The notes: generated by a model not told the origin, from the letters alone. 64,000 nucleotides of DNA from Acidianus sp. HS-5 (GCF_021655615.1 NZ_AP025245.1:1364001-1428000); one strand, 5' to 3'; positions 1-9,322 are shown, counted from the stretch's first letter. Made by a program: numbers and translations.

Positions 1-333
1 TTTCTAAATAAACAGTTAGGGCAAATTCTCGATAGTTGGAGTAATCTACCTAGTAAAGATAAGGGGAGAATTAGGGAAACTTTACTTAAACTTTCTATAT
101 ATAGGACATTAGTTGATCACTATGGCGGTTTTGTGAATGAGATTGTTAATTTGGGGGGTAATAAGATAAGGTTAATAAATAACGTCATAAAAATAGAAAA
201 GGATAAGGAAGCTAAAGTCGTGTTAAATAATTCATGCGTATCTATTCCAGATTCTTTAGATAACTCAGAAAACATATTAAAGGAAATATTAAAGGAAGTA
301 AATGATTTACTAAACTTGTTTCAAGCTATTTAG
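1..333 (+). CDS. 3' end of an unrecognised gene, cut by the window edge
   Basis: The reading frame is open from base 1 to a TAG at 331-333, giving about 110 C-terminal residues; the true start lies outside the window. The first in-frame ATG/GTG-like codon (133) is unlikely to be the real start because coding sequence continues upstream without a stop. The fragment is charged and helical, ends in a leucine-rich stretch (residues around VNDLLNLFQ) and has no motif I recognise. It converges with the next gene, and the two ends overlap by about 24 bases. Function unknown. Confidence 0.55.
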   Translation, partial: FLNKQLGQILDSWSNLPSKDKGRIRETLLKLSIYRTLVDHYGGFVNEIVNLGGNKIRLINNVIKIEKDKEAKVVLNNSCVSIPDSLDNSENILKEILKEVNDLLNLFQAI

Positions 334-597
334 CATCTCTAACGACATAGCCATACTTCTAATTCTTCCCGCGTATTCAGATACGTCTATATTAAACTTA
401 TGAAATTCATTAATTATTTCTTCCTTGATCTCTTTTAGATCATCTTCTTTGGCATCAGTAATTAGCCATAACCCGGGGTAAAAATAATCTAAGCTGCACT
501 CAAATCCCTTCTCTCTTAACCTTACCATAAAATCTAGTAATATAAGCAATTCTAGGTGCGTATTATCATAGCCTATATCTTCTATTTCATCTTTCAT
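310..597 (-). CDS. Hypothetical protein, 95 aa
   Basis: Small acidic soluble protein with alternating helix and strand character and no signal peptide or membrane segment. Its ATG (595-597) overlaps the stop of the upstream gene as ATGA, so the two are probably translationally coupled. No family recognised; the size and pairing would suit a small accessory two-gene unit, but nothing in the sequence shows a function. Confidence 0.6.
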   Translation of the reverse strand: MKDEIEDIGYDNTHLELLILLDFMVRLREKGFECSLDYFYPGLWLITDAKEDDLKEIKEEIINEFHKFNIDVSEYAGRIRSMAMSLEMLNSLKQV

Positions 598-1052
598 AAA
601 ATCAACGAATTTACGGAAACACTCTCTTTTTTAATAATATTCAATTTTTTGATTTTATCAAATACTATTTCAATATACTTCAACTCCTTAGATTCGTTTA
701 AGCTTAATATGAGAGGTTTCGTGTCTTTATCTGTTATTAGATATAGATATTCGAATAACGATAGAAGAGTTACTGAATAGAATAAATTGGTAATTTTGAA
801 TTTTTCCAAGATTCTAAAACTAAATTCACGGAAAACATGTTTATCCCATATAGTGAGATAAGTCATGCTGTAAAGATACTCTATAGCTCTCAGTAGGTCA
901 TATGCATCTTTACTTGCTTTCATAAGATCTTCAGCTATTGATTTGTAATCTATTGGAGGCGATTTTTGAAGAAAATAAGTTATAATTCCTCTTATCTTTT
1001 CATCCTTTATATCAACTTTCAGCAATTCATATATTTCGTCATTTTCACTCAT
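594..1052 (-). CDS. Hypothetical protein, 152 aa
   Basis: Mostly alpha-helical soluble protein with many Leu, Ile, Lys and Glu residues. It begins with an acidic segment (MSENDEIYELL) and ends in a Lys/Ser-rich tail. It is the first gene of a two-gene unit with the 95-residue protein downstream (4-base ATGA overlap). No catalytic motif is visible and I do not recognise the family. A helical repeat or HEPN-like fold is possible, but there is no clear R-x4-6-H motif. Confidence 0.6.
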   Translation of the reverse strand: MSENDEIYELLKVDIKDEKIRGIITYFLQKSPPIDYKSIAEDLMKASKDAYDLLRAIEYLYSMTYLTIWDKHVFREFSFRILEKFKITNLFYSVTLLSLFEYLYLITDKDTKPLILSLNESKELKYIEIVFDKIKKLNIIKKESVSVNSLIL

Positions 1053-1158
1053 GCTCTTATCACTTTAAAGTCTAATTACTCATTCTGACTTAAATACGTT
1101 AGATGTCTTTATCATTTTTAAAGAAAGGTTTAAATTAACATATTATCAATTTCAGCCT

Positions 1159-1584
1159 ATGGAAACTGAATACGGTGTAAATAAGAGAGGAATTATAATA
1201 ATGACTACATTCTCGCTCTTTTACGCAATGTTAGAGACTGGAATGGACTGGGATCCCAATCAAGGATTGTTGTCGATTTTCTCATTAACTTCTCAATATT
1301 TCTACAGATTCTTATATACCTCAATTTTCCTTTACCCATCATACATGGCTTCAAGAAAGCTTTTCTCAGCGTTAACAATATGGTATTTCATATACGGCTC
1401 TTTAACTGAGGATTTATTTTACTGGCTCATTATGCTTGAGCCTCCTTATAGCTGGTCATGGTTTTACCCAGTGTATTATTACATCCCTATTCCAGACGTA
1501 ATAGAATTACTCCTGCTAGTTGTAATAGCTAAAAAGAAGAAGTTAGTTAGAGTAAATTTACTCTTCAGCAGGAGTAATACTTAG
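1159..1584 (+). CDS. Small multi-pass membrane protein, unknown function
   Basis: 141 residues with about four hydrophobic segments (roughly 14-32, 45-65, 68-90 and 105-125), rich in Trp, Tyr and Phe, ending in a positively charged cytoplasmic tail (KKKKLVRV). A TATA-like box (tttaaatta, about 1126-1135) lies about 27 bases before the ATG, as expected for a leaderless transcript. No transporter or enzyme signature is recognisable. Confidence 0.6.
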   Translation: METEYGVNKRGIIIMTTFSLFYAMLETGMDWDPNQGLLSIFSLTSQYFYRFLYTSIFLYPSYMASRKLFSALTIWYFIYGSLTEDLFYWLIMLEPPYSWSWFYPVYYYIPIPDVIELLLLVVIAKKKKLVRVNLLFSRSNT

Positions 1585-1697
1585 AATACTTGCTTAGTTA
1601 AATCAGACTCTTTATATGAGGTTACAAAAAGTTATTATCTACTAAATGTTTCCTAGATGTATGAATGTTTTTATATCAGTCTGACTCATTTTAAATT

Positions 1698-1940
1698 ATG
1701 AAGACTAAAGCACGTGTAGGAAAGAAACTTACAATTCATATCCCTAAGGCTGTTGCTGAAGAACTTAACATAAAAGAAGGCGATATTCTTTCACTAAAAG
1801 TTAAGGATAATAAGATAGTTCTTGAACAGAACGATGCTATACTCCTTTCATTAAAGGGCAAAAAATTCGCCAAACTTACGATAGATGAGGTAGAAAAAAT
1901 AAGCGAAGAGGAACAGAGGGGATATGAAGATTCTCATTGA
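1698..1940 (+). CDS. vapB: VapB-type antitoxin with AbrB/SpoVT DNA-binding fold
   Basis: 80 residues. The N-terminal half (about residues 5-45) is a swapped-hairpin AbrB domain: a basic strand, then IPKAVAEELNIKEGD, then a strand with LKVKDNKIVLEQ. The C-terminal acidic tail probably masks the toxin. In this family the antitoxin neutralises its PIN-domain partner and represses their shared promoter. The gene overlaps the toxin gene by 17 bases. A TATA-like tttttatatc at about 1668-1677 precedes the ATG. The family call is solid; pairing is inferred from the overlap. Confidence 0.85.
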   Translation: MKTKARVGKKLTIHIPKAVAEELNIKEGDILSLKVKDNKIVLEQNDAILLSLKGKKFAKLTIDEVEKISEEEQRGYEDSH

Positions 1941-2322
1941 TACAACTTTCGTACTTCCTGCTTTAGGCGTAGATGTGGGAGAAGAAGTACTAAACCTTGT
2001 GAGGGAATTTTATAACCATAGAATTTACTTTACAGAGTTATCAATATTAGAGGCTATGTGGGTTATTAAAAGGCTAATGAAGGAAGGGATTAAAGTAGAC
2101 TTTAAGATAGTAAGAGCTGGGCTAAAAAGTGTGAATAGTACTTACCACATCCTAAAAATACCATTATCTGCCTATATAAGAGCTGTGAGTGACAAAAAGC
2201 ATAACGACTTAATAGATATGATACTTTATTATACTGCCAAGGTTTACAATCTTAAGTTACTTTCCTTTGATAAGAAATTAAAGGAGATTGATGACGAAAA
2301 CATTGTTATAAATAAAATATGA
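1924..2322 (+). CDS. vapC: VapC-type PIN-domain ribonuclease toxin
   Basis: 132 residues with the PIN-domain pattern of spaced acidic residues expected to bind Mg2+: D6 in ILIDTTF, E38/E43 in TELSILEAMW, and Asp residues around 89-97 in DKKHNDLIDM, followed by a closing strand with LSFDKKL. PIN toxins cut RNA and are held inactive by the AbrB-type antitoxin encoded just upstream. Translation is probably coupled through the 17-base overlap. Confidence 0.85.
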   Translation: MKILIDTTFVLPALGVDVGEEVLNLVREFYNHRIYFTELSILEAMWVIKRLMKEGIKVDFKIVRAGLKSVNSTYHILKIPLSAYIRAVSDKKHNDLIDMILYYTAKVYNLKLLSFDKKLKEIDDENIVINKI

Positions 2323-2340
2323 ATAACGACGACCATCACG

Positions 2341-2907
2341 CTACTGTAGTGGGTATTTTAACTCGTAAGGCTTCCAACCTAGGCTTTCTCTAAATTCATT
2401 AATATATTTAATAGCCTTCTCCTTTTCGTCTTCTGACATGTCTTTCTTGTGAAGTACTCCCATAAATAGGACATAAAGCCTAGCATTTATAACCTCAGGA
2501 TTTAGGCCATAGTCCATGTCCTCCTTTAATTCATCTAGAATATCCTTAACTTGCTCAGCGGTTTCAAGCCCTTTTCCGTTAAAGTCCTTTACTTTCCTAC
2601 CTAAGTAAAGCCTTCCTTTATCAACTACTATAGCCTTCCCGTTCTCGAAAGTAATCCTTCCTTTAAATACTCTATCGTAAAATTGCCATGCATCGGCAAC
2701 TTCTGGTTCAAGTTGTTGGAGTCTAGTTAATACGTATCTCCTAATCTCGTCTGTTGATATCTTTTCTCTTTCCTTTACCTTTTCATCAATTTCCTTAACA
2801 ATCTCCTTGGCAACTTCGTCTGATGCACCAGCCCTTATTAATGCGTTGTACAGCTTGTCTGAAAGGTATTCTTCCTCGTTTCCTGACCTTTTAATTACTT
2901 TAGCCAT
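2341..2907 (-). CDS. ATP-cone domain protein
   Basis: From the chosen ATG at 2905-2907 the protein is about 188 residues. An N-terminal ATP-cone follows at once (VIKRSGNEEEYLSDKL, then TDEIRRYVLTRLQQLEPEVADAWQFYDRV), the nucleotide-sensing module found in ribonucleotide reductases and NrdR. The C-terminal half is an unfamiliar Lys/Glu-rich region, so this is a stand-alone ATP-cone protein and not a reductase. A longer frame adds 13 residues from 2946, but the ATP-cone normally begins within a few residues of the start. Possibly a nucleotide-responsive regulator; that role is inferred. Confidence 0.75.
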   Translation of the reverse strand: MAKVIKRSGNEEEYLSDKLYNALIRAGASDEVAKEIVKEIDEKVKEREKISTDEIRRYVLTRLQQLEPEVADAWQFYDRVFKGRITFENGKAIVVDKGRLYLGRKVKDFNGKGLETAEQVKDILDELKEDMDYGLNPEVINARLYVLFMGVLHKKDMSEDEKEKAIKYINEFRESLGWKPYELKYPLQ

Positions 2908-3087
2908 AGAAGAAGTAGAAGAGAGAAAGAATATATCTCTTATCATATTATAAGACTGTAATGAAAACTTCTTGGAAAGTCTTTCTTAATAACTCTTCCA
3001 CGATCAAGACCTATTTTAAAGTCGGCTAAAAATCAGGATAAGTTATCCTTAAAATTTAATGTAAAATGAATAAAACATTGTATATAT

Positions 3088-3264
3088 ATGCATGGAATTT
3101 TTACTAAGGACGAATCAGCAAGTCTCAAGAAGATTTACAGTAGACAAATAAGAGAAAATATGAAGAGTTTAATACTCAAAGAGTTTTCATACTATGATAA
3201 TCTAATTGAAACTGAGTACCTCTTCTTAAATTCTCTATTAATTTGCGATGCGGAACTGACCTGA
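3088..3264 (+). CDS. Possible small protein, 58 aa
   Basis: An open frame from ATG 3088 to TGA 3262-3264 encodes 58 residues, Lys/Ser-rich at the N-terminus and then Leu/Tyr/Glu-rich. A tatatata run lies immediately before it. No family is recognised. It sits among decayed sequence, so it may itself be a remnant. Confidence 0.3.
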   Translation: MHGIFTKDESASLKKIYSRQIRENMKSLILKEFSYYDNLIETEYLFLNSLLICDAELT

Positions 3265-3351
3265 ATTATTATTAGTTGTCTTATACAATCTTCATGATTA
3301 GATAAAAATTTGAAAGCACAACTAGAGGTTAAACCTTAATTCGTTACTTAA

Positions 3352-3575
3352 ACGGATTTCATTTTACTAGTTATTGACGACAGAGGGAATATTTTAGGAA
3401 CTTTTGACAGTGAGGATGAGGCTTATAATTTTGCTAAGGAAAAATGAAAGAAGGCAAAGAAAATTAGAATAGTAGGTCCTGCAGAATTGTACATGAAATG
3501 AGGATAAAAATTGCAGTTGAACACGTTGAAGAATAGTTCCTGATAGATACTGGTTTTAGTTGGGATTTAAATTAA
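3352..3575 (+). pseudogene. Decayed copy of the two-gene aspartic-protease-like unit found intact at 9170-9606
   Basis: The frame from 3352 reads LLVIDDRGNILGTFDSEDEA, matching the start of the 50-residue protein at 9170 (LVYDDDGSLLGKF), but has a stop at 3445-3447. After it the frame continues to a TGA overlapped by ATG 3498, the same coupled junction as in the intact unit. The second frame reads MRIKIAVEHVEE, then a stop (3534-3536), then FLIDTGFSWDLN and a stop. It keeps the D-T-G catalytic triplet of clan AA aspartic proteases but lacks the remainder of the domain. Confidence 0.7.
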
Positions 3576-3589
3576 TGGCGGTTAAGGGG

Positions 3590-3900
3590 GCGAAAATTTC
3601 CTTCCGTGCAGTAGATTTGAAATCATTTCACAAATATAAATTCAATACTTAGTATCATTTTTTCTTTATAAATAAAATTACTAACTTTATATTTTTCTAA
3701 TATAACAATAATATTCCAGGGTTTATCTTATGGAAATATAAAAGATTTATCATAATGTTTGAAATTTCCAAAAATTTTCATAGAATAAACTACTTAATTG
3801 TATTAAATTCTCAGTAAACTATTTTTAGCCAATAATAATTATTTTTACTAATTAGATTTTTGATCTACTGTATATGGCTGAAATATATACTTATATTTAT
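3590..3900. other. AT-rich stretch with no gene
   Basis: About 310 bases of very AT-rich sequence with no open frame of useful length. The last part (about 3885-3900, atatatacttatatttat) supplies the TATA-like promoter of the surface protein that follows. I see no other structure. Confidence 0.5.
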
Positions 3901-3924
3901 TAATTGCAAATTAAAATAGATATT

Positions 3925-4623
3925 GTGAGACTGAAATTGCTAAACGGAAATAAGGCAATATCATCTCTCCTAGTTGTTGTGGTTATCGTAGTGCTAGTCA
4001 TAGGCGCTGTAGTAGCTGTGTATGTTATAAGTTCTATGTCGCACACTAAAACCTCGTCTAGCAATATCATTAGTTCACTATCAAATTTAAACCAACAAAA
4101 AACGTCTTCTACTCCATCCCCCTCTACTCCGTCTAATTTCCCATTATTACTTAAGCCTTGCCAAGCTCAAAGTGAACTTGGAGGGGCATGGAACATATGT
4201 CCACACGGAACTTTTTACGCTATATGGGACAGCTCTACGTCGACATTTGAATTAGTTGGTTATTGTGGCAACGAGGGCGAAGTAACGTCTGTAGGGCTAC
4301 CATACGCTGTTAACGCCAGCGGAGCATCTATGGAATATGTTACCAGCATGGAGAGTAAAGTTGACGGGTCAACTGCACAAATATTTTCGGAATTAATCGT
4401 TTCTAACAAATCTAACACATATTCGGTTTCATCAGTTAATAATATAATGGGGTATAATTATACTATCTACATATCATCTTACAACGGCAAATATGGTGCT
4501 TTTGTTCTTGCTTCTAATGGCAGAAACTATTTGGCAATTGTTATCAGTGGATTACAAGTTAACCAGTCTCAGCTACTAAAAATTCTGGAGATCGAGATTG
4601 ATAACTTTAACAGCTTCAGTTAA
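3925..4623 (+). CDS. Pilin-like or membrane-anchored surface protein with class III-type signal peptide
   Basis: About 232 residues from GTG 3925, chosen because the TATA-like ttatattta at about 3891-3899 lies about 28 bases upstream; a longer frame starts at TTG 3904. A short basic leader (RLKLLNGNK) precedes AISSLLVVVVIVVLVIGAVV, the layout of archaeal type IV pilin-like precursors cut by PibD. A Ser/Thr/Pro linker (about 50-75) is followed by an extracellular domain with four Cys and several N-x-S/T sequons. A pilus or adhesin subunit is likely but not proven. Confidence 0.6.
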   Translation: MRLKLLNGNKAISSLLVVVVIVVLVIGAVVAVYVISSMSHTKTSSSNIISSLSNLNQQKTSSTPSPSTPSNFPLLLKPCQAQSELGGAWNICPHGTFYAIWDSSTSTFELVGYCGNEGEVTSVGLPYAVNASGASMEYVTSMESKVDGSTAQIFSELIVSNKSNTYSVSSVNNIMGYNYTIYISSYNGKYGAFVLASNGRNYLAIVISGLQVNQSQLLKILEIEIDNFNSFS

Positions 4624-4745
4624 TAATTTATATATATCATTTTTTATAATATAATTCATGGAACGAACTATTAAAGGTAGGAAATAGCTTATTCAGTATA
4701 AATATACGTTAACTAACTTAAATGATTGTAATTAATAAAAAGATT

Positions 4746-6692
4746 TTACCTTCTCTTTAATATTATAATTCCCCCAACTGCAATTGCGGCTATTATTACT
4801 ATCATGATCGGTAAGTAACTTGTGTTTATTGATATTGACGGGCTAGTTGTTGAAGTTGGAGTAGTGCTAGTTATTGCAGTACTTGTGCTGTTGGTGGCAG
4901 CTGTGCTAGATGTACTCGTAGTACTACTTGTAGTTATAGTACTGGTAGTTGTGCTTGTAGTAGATGTTGGTGGCGTCGTAGTGCTTGATGTTTCTACCAC
5001 ATAGCAAGGTTTATATACGCCAGTATGTAATATTATGAATTCATTACTTCCATTGAGTACGTAAGTAACTCCATTAACCTCTATCTCCTTTGGAATAATT
5101 ACTACACTACTTGCATTGTACCATCCTTTCACTGTTCCATTAGGTAATATTATGCATATGTAGTATTGAATTAAGTAATTTGTAGTAATATTATAACATC
5201 CACATGGTAAGATGAATTTATTAGGCATAGTTACGCCGTCGACATTTACGGATCTTAATATATACCTAGTTAGGTTTGATGTTAAATTGTTGGGAATACA
5301 AACTAATGCAGGTACACTAACTTCGTATGTTTTATTTGTATAATACTTAACACCGTTTATATAATAGAATGGAATCTCAGAATTTACTATAATTGAGGTC
5401 TCTTTCGGAGTAACCTCTTGATAACTCATTGTGAAATTTATATAGCTACCTGGGTACACGTCTCCTATTGCAGTTCCTTTAATACAGTCCAAGTGGAAGT
5501 ATTTTTCTAATGCTATGAAGTTTATTCTGACTACTCCTTCAATGTTACACTGCGGGTAGAGATATGATATATTACCACACTTAATTTCATAGAACTTCAT
5601 GACCTCTGTCTTCCCGTTAACTATTAAGGGAATATAAACTATACATGAGCTAGATTTCTTTATTGACGAGTATAGGAATAAATAAAGTGTAGAATTGGAG
5701 GTAACAATCTTAGCACCAAGGAAGTTTTCTCCACTATTTATGTGAAATTCTATCCTTGTTACGTTGAATATGCTTTTTACATATGTCATTGAGTCATTGC
5801 ATTTAGACTCTACATTAATTGGGTTTAATGCTTCCGACATTTCTATCATTGAGTTCTTTGCAACGTAAGAAGTACCGTTAAAAGTGAGTACTCCATTCCT
5901 TAGAACTACAGGTATATGAGGTGTGGGTACTTTATGAGATTGTATTACAAACAGATTATACACTACTGCAACAGCCACAGCATTTTTCTCTGTGGAGACT
6001 GCAGCGTGATTGAATATTCCTATAAAGTATGGTTTATAATATCCCGCATTTTCGGTAAAGCAATTGACGAATAGCGTTACGTTACCGAATAGTGGAGTAT
6101 AAGGTATATAGAATATATGGACTGGGCTTTTGTATACTCCGAATTCAACGTTAGATTCTGTCCCATTTATTATTACTGGGAATGTTACGTTATAGCAGAA
6201 TACTGCGTCAGGCGGCTGAGCAGTAGGTGGTTTGTAAAAAGCTATGACTATAGAATTTAGCATGTCATACTGTCTGCATGAGCTCATGTTGCAGAATATC
6301 TTTAAGAAGACTCCAAAAGCCCCTTGTAAATTGTAAGAGTAGTCTACTGAAATTTCGTCATAGTATCCCGGTACTATGTAACCTATTGCCAATATGCTTT
6401 GGTTTGAAATTATTGTCATATCAGTAGGAGTAGTCGTTACGTTAACTTCAGATCCTCTTATATTGAAATACCATAGATTGCAATATATTAATCTAGTCTC
6501 ATTGTATCCTACATAATTGTAATATTTTGTTGTTGGTACTAATTGTATAAATTTTCCTCCCGATATTATATGATGATTATGATGTTTCATACATATATTT
6601 AAATTTCTAATCGTAGAAAAGGATTGTATTACTCCTAATAATATTATTGTAACTAATATTAGTATTATAGGTATAATTAATTTTTTTACCAT
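4746..6692 (-). CDS. Large glycosylated surface protein with Ser/Thr stalk and C-terminal membrane anchor
   Basis: About 648 residues from ATG 6692 (GTG at 6722 would add 10). There is an N-terminal signal/anchor helix (MVKKLIIPIILILVTIILL), a long beta-rich ectodomain with many N-x-S/T sequons and about a dozen Cys, then a stalk of nearly pure Ser/Thr/Pro, then a final helix (LPIMIVIIAAIAVGGIIIL) and KRR. This is the plan of a Sulfolobales S-layer-associated or extracellular protein. I checked for thermopsin or other protease signatures and saw none. The disulfide-capable Cys fit an extracellular location. Confidence 0.65.
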   Translation of the reverse strand: MVKKLIIPIILILVTIILLGVIQSFSTIRNLNICMKHHNHHIISGGKFIQLVPTTKYYNYVGYNETRLIYCNLWYFNIRGSEVNVTTTPTDMTIISNQSILAIGYIVPGYYDEISVDYSYNLQGAFGVFLKIFCNMSSCRQYDMLNSIVIAFYKPPTAQPPDAVFCYNVTFPVIINGTESNVEFGVYKSPVHIFYIPYTPLFGNVTLFVNCFTENAGYYKPYFIGIFNHAAVSTEKNAVAVAVVYNLFVIQSHKVPTPHIPVVLRNGVLTFNGTSYVAKNSMIEMSEALNPINVESKCNDSMTYVKSIFNVTRIEFHINSGENFLGAKIVTSNSTLYLFLYSSIKKSSSCIVYIPLIVNGKTEVMKFYEIKCGNISYLYPQCNIEGVVRINFIALEKYFHLDCIKGTAIGDVYPGSYINFTMSYQEVTPKETSIIVNSEIPFYYINGVKYYTNKTYEVSVPALVCIPNNLTSNLTRYILRSVNVDGVTMPNKFILPCGCYNITTNYLIQYYICIILPNGTVKGWYNASSVVIIPKEIEVNGVTYVLNGSNEFIILHTGVYKPCYVVETSSTTTPPTSTTSTTTSTITTSSTTSTSSTAATNSTSTAITSTTPTSTTSPSISINTSYLPIMIVIIAAIAVGGIIILKRR

Positions 6693-6801
6693 TTTTTGTC
6701 GAGTAGACTTACGACGTTCCACTATTAATACTTAAAAATAGATTGCATTCCATATTAGACGAAATGAATAAATTTATATAATTTGCATGAAATATGGGTT
6801 A

Positions 6802-7479
6802 TTAAGTACTTTTCTCAATTATTTTCAGTATTATATCTTTCAGTTTCTTTACATTCATCCTTATAAATTTCTCTCCTATGCTTATATCAATTTTAAATTC
6901 TCCTATATTTATTATTCCTTGAGGATTAGCTTCTGATGTAGTTATAGTATCAAATACTCCTTCTTTTACTGAAAAATCATCACCTAGTCTGTTCTCTTTA
7001 ACAAGAGAAGGATAAAGGTACTTAATTACTGAAGACTCAACAGTTCCTGCATGTAAATCTTTTCCTTGAAAGAAATCATAATCAGGATAAAAAATGTAAA
7101 CCTTCTTTTTGTTCTTGAAGTTTATTTCTCTCTTTACTAATTCTAGTACTGCTTGGTTTCCTCCGTGGGCGTTAATTATTACTACAGCCTTTGAAAACTC
7201 TAGGGCTTTTTTCACTACCTCTACCATGTAATTAAAGAAGGTAACGTAAGATACTCCAACGTAAGGAAAATTACCGTGCTCTATTGAGCATGTATAATAA
7301 ATTGTTGGGAATAAGAGCACGTAGTCTTTCATTTCCTCTTCTACTCTTTTGACAATTTCCTCAGCAATTATTGAATCGCTACCCATTGGCAAATGAGGAC
7401 CGTGCTGTTCAATACTACCTACCGGTATTAATGAAACCTTATCCTTAATCTCATCCCTAGTCGAATAAAGCAAATACAT
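6802..7479 (-). CDS. Creatininase-family amidohydrolase
   Basis: 225 residues with the metal-binding signature GSIEQHGPHLPMGSD at 21-35 (E24, H26 and D35 as likely ligands), NAHGGN at about 104 and HAGTVESS near 143. The family includes creatininase, the archaeal FAPy deformylase ArfB of F420/riboflavin synthesis and MftE. The substrate cannot be decided from sequence; a formamide or peptide hydrolase role in cofactor metabolism is more likely than creatinine breakdown. The NifX-like gene lies just upstream on the same strand, about 50 bases away. Confidence 0.85.
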   Translation of the reverse strand: MYLLYSTRDEIKDKVSLIPVGSIEQHGPHLPMGSDSIIAEEIVKRVEEEMKDYVLLFPTIYYTCSIEHGNFPYVGVSYVTFFNYMVEVVKKALEFSKAVVIINAHGGNQAVLELVKREINFKNKKKVYIFYPDYDFFQGKDLHAGTVESSVIKYLYPSLVKENRLGDDFSVKEGVFDTITTSEANPQGIINIGEFKIDISIGEKFIRMNVKKLKDIILKIIEKST

Positions 7480-7531
7480 AAATAATTAGGTTAACACGGG
7501 CTTTAATTCTCTTGAGAATCTCCATTTGAGC

Positions 7532-7891
7532 TTATTCCCTTATTCTTTCAGTTACTGCTAGAAAACTTGAATATAGAACTTCCCTCATATTAACTTCTCT
7601 TAAATTCCTCGTCCTTATATCATCTCTCGGATTTGCAATCAGCATTTTTACTCCTGCCTTCTTCAGTATTCTATATGAAGGGAAGCACAGAGAACCGTGA
7701 GGGGCAATTACTTCATTAGCTTTAAGTTCTACGCATTCTTTAGCAACTACAGGTCTCTTCATAGGGGAATTTAGTGCAGGGTTATTCCTCTTTTCGAGGA
7801 TTTCTCCATTCTCATTGAGGAGAATTAAATATCTTGCTTTAGAAAAGATCTCAAATTTCATGTTATCGTTTACTGTGGTACAGATTATCAC
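7532..7891 (-). CDS. NifX/NifB-type iron-molybdenum cofactor-binding domain protein
   Basis: 119 residues, GTG start. The pattern resembles the dinitrogenase FeMo-cofactor family: a first strand (IICTTVNDNMKFEIFSKARY), an NP motif after a charged turn, then a second strand and APHGSLCFPSYRILKKAG, where this family has a glycine-rich turn and a helix before a final strand (KMLIANP). No nitrogenase genes are near, so this would be a stand-alone member binding a metal or sulfur cluster. Family assignment is moderate; the function is unknown. Confidence 0.55.
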   Translation of the reverse strand: MIICTTVNDNMKFEIFSKARYLILLNENGEILEKRNNPALNSPMKRPVVAKECVELKANEVIAPHGSLCFPSYRILKKAGVKMLIANPRDDIRTRNLREVNMREVLYSSFLAVTERIRE

Positions 7892-7946
7892 AAGTTAATT
7901 ATCTTTCCTAGGGTTAAAAATTAGTATTAACATTCTTAAAACAAAG

Positions 7947-9083
7947 TTATCCTCTCTTTTCACTCAACAGTACTGCAATAAAGAAAGCTAAAGATACTGG
8001 AATTAGTAAAGCGAATGAGTACCTTATCCCCACGTAACTTACCAAAGACGAAATAATTATTGGTACGAAAGAGGTAAAAGCGGTCATTGTGGCTGAGAAA
8101 TAACTGTTCGCAATATTTCTCTCATTTTCTGAAAAACTCCTAGTTAACGCAATCAAGGAAGTAGGATAAGTAAGTCCGTGTGGTATACCGAGGACTATCA
8201 AAGCTATAATGTAGAATATTAAGGAATTTGATAGGAAGACCATTGCCAAACCTACAATTGTTAAGCTTGCCGAAATCCATATTGGTAATCCCAAATCTCT
8301 TGGAGGGAATATAGTCATCATTAACCTTCCTAAAAAGGAGGTTGCAAAGAACATCCCAAATAGTGCAGTTGCCAAAGAGTAAGATGCATGAAAAGAATCA
8401 ACTGCATAAATCCCTCCGAAAGTTGTTAAAGTCCCGAAAGGTAGAGCGTACATTAGGTTAAGGAAAATAGATAACCTAAAGCCGTGATTATTCCAAGTAT
8501 TAACTTTTATCCTTTTTTCGGAATCCTCGTTAGGAAATTTTACTGTGAAAGAAGAGAGTGCAACTAGGCCTGCAAAGATTGAGAAGAATAGGAAAGCTTG
8601 AAAAAGGTTGAATCTCAACAGTATTGCAGACTCAATTAAAGGACCTAATATGAGTGAAGTGCTTAAAGCTAATGTGTAAAGTGACAGCATTCTTTCCCTG
8701 GTCTTCTGGTCTTGGAAGAGCCCTGCAGACGTTATTATATTGGGCATTACCATACCTAAAGAAAAGCCAACTACGGAAGTTAGTATCCAAACGTTGTAGG
8801 AGTTTGAGAAATAAAAGAATGGGAAAATCACTGCATAAGCTATTGATGAGATTATGAAAGCTTCTCTCCTTAAAGGTGAGGTAAGCCTTGAGTTTACTAG
8901 TCCGCTGGCTATGAAAGCTGAGAGTAATGCTAGAGAGGAAATTACTCCTATTAGAACACTTGAGAAATGAAAATAGTATTTAGCAATTAATGGTAATGTG
9001 GTTACTAACATGTTGTTTGAAGCCCTTAAAGAGAACGTTATGATTACTATTATCACGGCGTAAATGAGTATCCTTCTGTTCAT
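7947..9083 (-). CDS. MFS transporter, 12 membrane segments
   Basis: 378 residues of almost continuous hydrophobic helices, with basic loops such as NSRLTSPLRREA after helix 2 and DQKTRERML after helix 4, typical of the Major Facilitator Superfamily. The length suits a compact 12-segment exporter or sugar/metabolite transporter. The substrate is not deducible. It is monocistronic, with TATA-rich sequence upstream of 9083. Confidence 0.8.
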   Translation of the reverse strand: MNRRILIYAVIIVIITFSLRASNNMLVTTLPLIAKYYFHFSSVLIGVISSLALLSAFIASGLVNSRLTSPLRREAFIISSIAYAVIFPFFYFSNSYNVWILTSVVGFSLGMVMPNIITSAGLFQDQKTRERMLSLYTLALSTSLILGPLIESAILLRFNLFQAFLFFSIFAGLVALSSFTVKFPNEDSEKRIKVNTWNNHGFRLSIFLNLMYALPFGTLTTFGGIYAVDSFHASYSLATALFGMFFATSFLGRLMMTIFPPRDLGLPIWISASLTIVGLAMVFLSNSLIFYIIALIVLGIPHGLTYPTSLIALTRSFSENERNIANSYFSATMTAFTSFVPIIISSLVSYVGIRYSFALLIPVSLAFFIAVLLSEKRG

Positions 9084-9169
9084 AAAGATATGCTTAGAAA
9101 CAAAAGATATATCGTTTTCTCAAAATTTTTAGAGTAATTAATTAAAGGAGAAATACTTTATATAAACCT

Positions 9170-9322
9170 ATGGAAGAAGAGTATCTCGTTTATGACGATG
9201 ATGGAAGTCTTTTAGGTAAGTTTTCTGATGTTGATTCTTTGTATAGTTTTGTTTTGGAGAAGACTAAGGATGGTAAGAAGGTAAAAATAAAAAGTCACTC
9301 TAAAGTCTATTTCCTTTTGTGA
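9170..9322 (+). CDS. 50-residue partner of the aspartic-protease-like protein
   Basis: ATG 9170 to TGA 9320-9322 encodes a 50-residue acidic then basic protein beginning MEEEYLVYDDDGSLLGKF. Its stop overlaps the GTG start of the next gene (GTGA at 9319-9322), so the two are coupled. A related but broken copy precedes a broken protease-like frame at 3352-3575, so the two-gene arrangement is conserved. This supports it as a real gene despite its size. It could be an inhibitor, chaperone or substrate of its partner. Confidence 0.6.
   Translation: MEEEYLVYDDDGSLLGKFSDVDSLYSFVLEKTKDGKKVKIKSHSKVYFLL

Noticed and set aside
4709..4721. Near match TTAAC-TAA-CTTAA to the palindrome family
   Set aside because: One mismatch, and it lies between convergent genes with no promoter to control; a similar near match at about 7926-7938 was also left out.
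4822..5004. Open frame of Val/Leu-rich protein on the plus strand
   Set aside because: It is the antisense of the Ser/Thr-rich stalk of the surface protein; the repeat of ACT/AGT codons gives a long open frame by chance.
4746..6692. Thermopsin-type acid protease
   Set aside because: The length and anchors suit a Sulfolobales exoprotein, but no thermopsin-type catalytic region could be recognised.
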